DNA of 16,251 bases, taken from positions 1-16,251 of the forward strand of contig CAZECM010000064.1 in NCBI GenBank assembly GCA_964510785.1. Reading direction: 5' to 3'. Source of the DNA: JAAYZM01 sp964510785. GTDB lineage: Bacteria; Actinomycetota; Actinomycetes; Actinomycetales; Cellulomonadaceae. Within the stretch, counting starts at the first letter, position 1; every line of letters starts with the position of its first letter. Positions 11,706 to 16,251 of this stretch are shown piece by piece. The position numbers and the translations under genes are program-made. Under the pieces are notes generated by a model. The model made no database searches. It was not told the DNA's origin and saw only the letters and a program-made list of their open reading frames with translations.

Positions 11706-14700
11706 TCACACCATGGCGCGGCACCAACCCCGGGGTGGCTTGGGGTGGTGCCCGCCGTGCCCGCCCCCGCCCCGCTGATCGTCGACCAGCACGGCCACGG
11801 TGCGCGCGGGCACCGTGACCGCACCCGCCCGCGTGTCCCAGCGGGTCTGCTTGACGACCTTGTCCGAACCCTTCGCCTGCACCGGCGAGAGTGCGTACGA
11901 GGCACCCTCGAGGCCTGCGACGGGCACGGTCACGGCCTCGGGCGAGGCGTTGAACACGACGAGCACGCCGTCGAGCTTGCGGTCCACGTCGCGCCCCACC
12001 GTGTCGTCGATCCGCATCACGACGACGCCGGGCTGCGCGTCCGGACCGCTGCCGGGGAAGCTCACCTTCTGGTCGATGAGCCGCGCCGAGCCGAGCCGGA
12101 ACAGGTCGGTCGAGAACCTCAGCTTCAGCAGGTCCTGCGCGTCCGAGGCCGCGCGGGAGATCTCGGCGGACGACGGCTTGAGGGCCGGGTCGGCGAGCAA
12201 CGGCTGCTGGAACACCCACTTGTCCTGGTTGTCCCCCGCCGGCGGCAACCCGCGCCCGAAGCCGTTGTCGCGCTTCGTGAAGTCGAGCACGTTGAACCAG
12301 TCGCCCGAGTTGTAGCTGTTGCGATCGAGCGACTTGGACCGCAAGAGGTCCGCACCGGCGTGCCAGAACGAGGGCGTCTGGGCGAGCGCCGTCGTCGCGA
12401 GCGAGACGGTGTTCATACGTACCCGGTCCGCCATGGACGTCGTCGTCGGCAGCTTGAACGTCAGCGAGTCGAAGAGCGTCTCGTTGTCGTGCGCGTCGAC
12501 GTACGTGATGATCTCCTCCGGCGAGTCCGCGTAGCCCGCGGGCTGGCCGTTGTAGTCGAGCTCCGCTCCCGTGCGCACCGAGCCGTCGGCGGCGAGGAAG
12601 GCGAAGTCGCGCAGGTTGCCCGCGAGGCCGAGCCGCACGAGGTCCGCGTCGTGCTGGGCGCGGGCGAGCTGGTCCGCCGTCGAGCCGTTCACGGGTGCCC
12701 CGTTCGGGTCCGTGAACCCGCCCGAGCCGAAGCCCTGGATCCGCGGGTCCTCGTCGAACGGCCCGCCGCCGCGCACGGAGTCACGGAGCCGGTCGGAGAA
12801 CGTGCCGATGCCCGTCCCGCCGAGCTGGCCCTGCGTGGCCTGCCGGAACAGCGCGTTGTCCGCGACCTCGCCGAAGTTCCAGCCCTCCCCGTAGAGGTAC
12901 ACGCGCTTGCCGTCCACGCCGTCCTTCTTGGGGGTCAGCGTGTCGAGGGCCTTGCGCACGGCCTGCATGTTCTCGACCGAGTGGTGGCCCATGAGATCGA
13001 AGCGGAAGCCGTCCACCTTGTAGTCGCGGGCCCACGTGACCACGGAGTCCACCATGAGCTTTTCCATCATGGCGTGCTCGGTCGCGAGGTTCTGGCAGCA
13101 CGTCGAGGTCTCGACGTTGCCCACGGCGTTGAGCCGGTGATAGTAGCCCGGCACCACGCGGTCGAGCACGGACTTCTCGTCCTGCCCGGAGGCCGCCGTG
13201 TGGTTGAACACCTGGTCGAGCACCACCTGCAGCCCCATCGAGTGCAGCGCCCCGACCATGGTCCGGAACTCGCTCACCCGTGCACCGCCCTGCGGGTCGC
13301 GCGCGTAGGAACCCTCCGGCGCCGTGAAGTGCCACGGGTCGTAGCCCCAGTTGAAACCGTCCAGGTCACGCACCGGGTCGATGCACGCCTGCTGCTCCTC
13401 CGAGTCCGGGGCGAAGGACGCGAGGTCGCAGTCCGGTGTGCCCTGCGCCGCCCGGTCCTCCTCGATCGAGGCGATGTCGAAGGTCGGCAGGAGGTGCACC
13501 GTCGTCAGCCCCGCCTTGGCGAGCGCCTTGAGATGCTTGGTGCCGTTGCCCTGGTGCGCGAACGCCCCGTACGTCCCGCGCAGCGCGCGCGGCACCGAGG
13601 CGTCCGAGATCGAGAAGTCGCGCACGTGGAGCTCGTAGATCGTCTGGTCCACGGGCCGCACCACGGGCTGCTTGGTCTTCGCCCACTGCTTCGGCGCGAA
13701 CGCGGAGTCCGCGAGGTCCACGAGCACCGAGTGCGTCGAGTTCGTGGTGAGCGCCACGGCGTACGGGTCGGTGACCTCGTTCGTCACGAGCGCGTCGACG
13801 CTGGGTGCGTAGACGTCCACCTCGAACCGGTACGCCTTGCCCCGCCAGGACTTCGCGCCGGTCATGGTCCACGCGCCGTCACCCGAGCGCTTCATCTCGA
13901 CGCGCTTCGGTGCGCCCTGGCCCGTGGCGTTCGGCCACAGCAGCAGGTCGACGTCGGTGGCCGTCGGTGCCCACAGCGCGACGGTCGGCACACCGCCCCG
14001 CCACGACGCCCCGAGGGCACGCTTCGCGGCACGCGCGGCGAACAGGTCGTCGAGCACGCCCGGGATCTGCACGCCCGTGATCGCGCTCGCGGCGCCGTCG
14101 GCGTCGTACTGGCCCACGAGCAGCTCACCGGTGAGCCACGACTCGACGTCGGCCCGCGTCACGCCGTCGGGCAACCGCAGCGCGACGAAGCCCGCGAGCG
14201 CCGGGAAGCGCTCGGCCTGGGTCGGGGTCAGGCCGTCCGGCACCAGCTCGAGCGTGGCGGCCTCGCCGCCGACGACGACGCCGTCCACCACGTCGAGCAC
14301 CCCGCCCGCCGCATGGTGCAGCCGCCACTCGAGCCCCTCGGTACCCTCCGGCGCGAGCGCACCGGGCCACGCGATGGTCCGCGCGTCGATCCAGTGCGCC
14401 CGGAACTGACCGATGCCGGCGAGCGGCGGGTCGGTGACCTCGATGGTCAGCAGGTGCGTCGCGCCGTCGTACGTGAACGTCACGGGCTTGTCGCCCGGGG
14501 TCGAGAACGCGATGTTGGCACCGCCCGGCACACCGCCCTCGCCGAAGTTGACGTCCCAGCTCAGGCCGTGGGCCACCTTGACCTCCCACGCCCCCGCGGG
14601 GATGAGGTCGGTCGTGAACGTGTACGTGCCGTCGCCGAGCGGGGCGAGCCACGTGCCGAGGCAGTCCGGTGCCCAGTCGCCCGGGCAGCCCACCTCGGAC

Positions 14701-16251
14701 TGGAACGAGCCGGGCAGCGTCACGAGCTCACCCTCGGCGCTCGAGGTGAAGCGGTGCGAGCGGTGGTCGTAGACGAAGGTGACCGCCGTCGGCGCCGCGA
14801 GCGTGAAGGAGGCGTTCGGGCCGCCGGGCACGCCGCCCACGCCGTAGTTCTCGTCCCACGAGCCGCCGATCGCGATCTTGTACTCCCACGAGCCGGCGGG
14901 AATCTCGAAGGTCCCCGCGTAGATGTCGTTGCCCTGGTGGGCCAGCACGATCTGCGGGCAGTCCGGCTGCCAGTCGCCGGGGCAGCCCACGGCGGCGTTG
15001 AAGCTGCCGGGCACGGACACGAGTGCACCGCCCGGCCCGGGGCCGGGGTCCACCGGCTCGGCGCCGTCGACGGGCACGCCCACCGAGGCGTAGGTCGAGG
15101 CGGCGGCGTGCTGGCCCGCGGCGTCCGTGGTCACGGCGCGGTACTCGACGAGCGCGCCGCGCGGGAGGTCGAGGTCGTGGAACACGCGCGGCGTGGTGGT
15201 CTCCGCGGTACCGAGCGACGTCCAGGCGTCGTCGCCCACCACGCGATAGGCGAACGAGGTCTCGGCCCAGGCGTCAGCGATCGTCGCGGCCACGGGGGCG
15301 CTGCCAGCGAGGGCCGCACCCGGGGCAGGGGCGGTCACCGCGACCGAGGGGCCGCCGACGGCGGGGGCCACGGGCGCATCGGCCACGAGGACGACGGCGC
15401 CCAGCGGGGGGACCGTGAGCGAGACGCGACCGTCGTCGTCGGCCGTGACGCTGGCGTGCCCGCCGTACAGGCTCGTGAACGTCGCACCGGGCGTGAGGGT
15501 CGTGACCTCGACCTGCGCCGCGGTGTCGGCGTTGTTGACCGCGACGAGGTGCTCGACCTTGTCCGAGCGCAGCACGCGCGAGAAGGCGTAGACAGAGCCC
15601 GCATCGTCGGGCCGCTCGAGCTGCGCGCCGTCCACGAGGGCCGGCGTGCTCGAGCGCAGCGTGGCGAGCTCGGCGATGTGCCCGTAGAGCGGTGCATCGG
15701 TGTCGAAGCGGTCCTGGGAACCGGCCTGCTCGCCGGTGAGGAGGTTCTGGTTCGCGTACTCGGCCACCTGGGTCGCGAAGAGCGACTGCCGGGCGTCCTT
15801 GTCTGTGCCGCCGAGCGGGCCGTCGCCCACGAAGCCCTGCTCGTCGCCGTAGTAGACGACGGGCTGCCCGCGCGTGAGGTACATGAGCGAGTGCGCGAGC
15901 TCGGAGCGCTCGGGGGCCGAGCCGGAGTCCTTGACGAAGTAGCCGATGCGGCCCATGTCGTGGTTGCCGAGGAAGGTCGGCAGGGCCGAGGCGCTCGTCG
16001 TCGGCGTGGTGTACCAGTCGTCGCTCGCGAAGAGGTTCGCGAGCGAGTCCGGCGTGAAGCCGCGGGCGAAGTTCGCTGCGGCGGACTGGAAGGAGAAGTC
16101 GAGCACCGAGCTCATGTCCGAGCCGCGTACGTAGGGTGCCGTCTTCGCGGCGTCGGCGTCGTACACCTCGCCGAACATGAAGAAGTCCGGCTTGCCGTGC
16201 GCGTAGGCGTAGTCGAGCACCTCGGTGGTCCACTTCTCCCAGAACTCGAAG
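11706..16251 (-). CDS. pulA: Secreted amylopullulanase (GH13 amylase + X25 pair + CBM48-GH13 pullulanase), N-terminus beyond window
   Basis: At least 1514 codons are visible; the start, signal peptide and first half of the amylase barrel lie to the right. Domains in order: the end of an alpha-amylase GH13 barrel with FGEVYD (acid/base Glu, about 16168) and FLGNHDMGR (about 15960), then its beta-sandwich; an Ig/FN3-like module (about 15360-15075); two tandem X25-like modules (about 15030-14750 and 14735-14440), each with CPGDWxPDC and GGVPGG; a pullulanase N-domain; CBM48 (about 13995-13780). The second GH13 domain has type I pullulanase motif FNWGYDP (about 13350), VLDQVFNHT, GFRFDLMGHH (nucleophile Asp about 12997), YGEGWNFGE (Glu about 12886) and VDAHDNETLFD (about 12497). 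A C-terminal sandwich and a Gly/His-rich tail follow. It should cut alpha-1,4 and alpha-1,6 bonds of starch or pullulan outside the cell. No LPXTG sorting signal is seen. Confidence 0.93.
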   Translation of the reverse strand, partial: FEFWEKWTTEVLDYAYAHGKPDFFMFGEVYDADAAKTAPYVRGSDMSSVLDFSFQSAAANFARGFTPDSLANLFASDDWYTTPTTSASALPTFLGNHDMGRIGYFVKDSGSAPERSELAHSLMYLTRGQPVVYYGDEQGFVGDGPLGGTDKDARQSLFATQVAEYANQNLLTGEQAGSQDRFDTDAPLYGHIAELATLRSSTPALVDGAQLERPDDAGSVYAFSRVLRSDKVEHLVAVNNADTAAQVEVTTLTPGATFTSLYGGHASVTADDDGRVSLTVPPLGAVVLVADAPVAPAVGGPSVAVTAPAPGAALAGSAPVAATIADAWAETSFAYRVVGDDAWTSLGTAETTTPRVFHDLDLPRGALVEYRAVTTDAAGQHAAASTYASVGVPVDGAEPVDPGPGPGGALVSVPGSFNAAVGCPGDWQPDCPQIVLAHQGNDIYAGTFEIPAGSWEYKIAIGGSWDENYGVGGVPGGPNASFTLAAPTAVTFVYDHRSHRFTSSAEGELVTLPGSFQSEVGCPGDWAPDCLGTWLAPLGDGTYTFTTDLIPAGAWEVKVAHGLSWDVNFGEGGVPGGANIAFSTPGDKPVTFTYDGATHLLTIEVTDPPLAGIGQFRAHWIDARTIAWPGALAPEGTEGLEWRLHHAAGGVLDVVDGVVVGGEAATLELVPDGLTPTQAERFPALAGFVALRLPDGVTRADVESWLTGELLVGQYDADGAASAITGVQIPGVLDDLFAARAAKRALGASWRGGVPTVALWAPTATDVDLLLWPNATGQGAPKRVEMKRSGDGAWTMTGAKSWRGKAYRFEVDVYAPSVDALVTNEVTDPYAVALTTNSTHSVLVDLADSAFAPKQWAKTKQPVVRPVDQTIYELHVRDFSISDASVPRALRGTYGAFAHQGNGTKHLKALAKAGLTTVHLLPTFDIASIEEDRAAQGTPDCDLASFAPDSEEQQACIDPVRDLDGFNWGYDPWHFTAPEGSYARDPQGGARVSEFRTMVGALHSMGLQVVLDQVFNHTAASGQDEKSVLDRVVPGYYHRLNAVGNVETSTCCQNLATEHAMMEKLMVDSVVTWARDYKVDGFRFDLMGHHSVENMQAVRKALDTLTPKKDGVDGKRVYLYGEGWNFGEVADNALFRQATQGQLGGTGIGTFSDRLRDSVRGGGPFDEDPRIQGFGSGGFTDPNGAPVNGSTADQLARAQHDADLVRLGLAGNLRDFAFLAADGSVRTGAELDYNGQPAGYADSPEEIITYVDAHDNETLFDSLTFKLPTTTSMADRVRMNTVSLATTALAQTPSFWHAGADLLRSKSLDRNSYNSGDWFNVLDFTKRDNGFGRGLPPAGDNQDKWVFQQPLLADPALKPSSAEISRAASDAQDLLKLRFSTDLFRLGSARLIDQKVSFPGSGPDAQPGVVVMRIDDTVGRDVDRKLDGVLVVFNASPEAVTVPVAGLEGASYALSPVQAKGSDKVVKQTRWDTRAGAVTVPARTVAVLVDDQRGGGGHGGHHPKPPRGWCRAMV
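11720..11752 (-). terminator. Terminator-like hairpin inside the 3' end of the pullulanase gene
   Basis: An 11-bp stem with a single bulged A (GGCACCACCCC/GGGGTTGGTGCC on the minus strand) and a 10-nt loop ends about 12 bp before the stop codon, i.e. inside the coding tail. No U-tract follows. It is the only strong hairpin between the pullulanase gene and chvE, so it probably ends the pullulanase message even though it is translated. Confidence 0.5.

Overview
The window is very GC-rich (third codon positions almost all G or C), uses GTG starts freely and appears to contain leaderless messages. It encodes a high-GC Gram-positive bacterium. The gene families, and a secreted pullulanase fused to an amylase, suggest a saprophytic, polysaccharide-degrading actinobacterium of the Micrococcales (Cellulomonas/Oerskovia/Sanguibacter-like). 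The taxon is an inference. No phage, IS, CRISPR, tRNA or rRNA signature was seen; this looks like chromosomal core plus sugar-utilisation territory. Every gene but one lies on the minus strand; purU is the exception.

From left to right: (1) the start of glyA (serine hydroxymethyltransferase), running off the left edge, preceded by a clear ZTP (pfl) riboswitch; (2) a zinc-type alcohol dehydrogenase lacking the structural-zinc lobe; (3) a YbfF/ABHD11-like alpha/beta hydrolase carrying an in-frame hexapeptide tandem repeat; (4) a tight two-gene operon of an ArsR-type repressor and an AHSA1/START-like protein, with a probable leaderless promoter overlapped by a palindromic operator and two hairpins at the 3' end; (5) a GNAT acetyltransferase divergent from purU (formyl-THF deformylase), with a three-copy 17-bp tandem repeat between them; (6) a single-domain sugar-type ABC ATPase without a permease; (7) a ROK-family repressor; (8) a complete ChvE-MmsA-MmsB (GguAB-type) monosaccharide ABC importer, with a strong hairpin between chvE and mmsA; (9) most of a very large secreted amylopullulanase (two GH13 catalytic domains, two X25-like modules, CBM48), open at the right edge.

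How they work together: the right half looks like a carbohydrate module. The extracellular amylase-pullulanase cuts starch-like glucans, the ChvE/MmsAB importer takes up monosaccharides, and the ROK protein is the obvious candidate regulator. The lone ATPase next to the ROK gene may be an accessory or exchangeable NBD. The left half touches one-carbon metabolism twice, through glyA under a ZTP riboswitch and through purU.

The least explained feature is a pair of 74-bp elements (3631-3704 and 5223-5296), about 82% identical without gaps. Each is built from four copies of one 11-bp motif in two-fold symmetry, and each starts about 15 bp after the stop codon of a minus-strand gene. They look like members of a lineage-specific dispersed 3'-end repeat family (REP-like or terminator-like).
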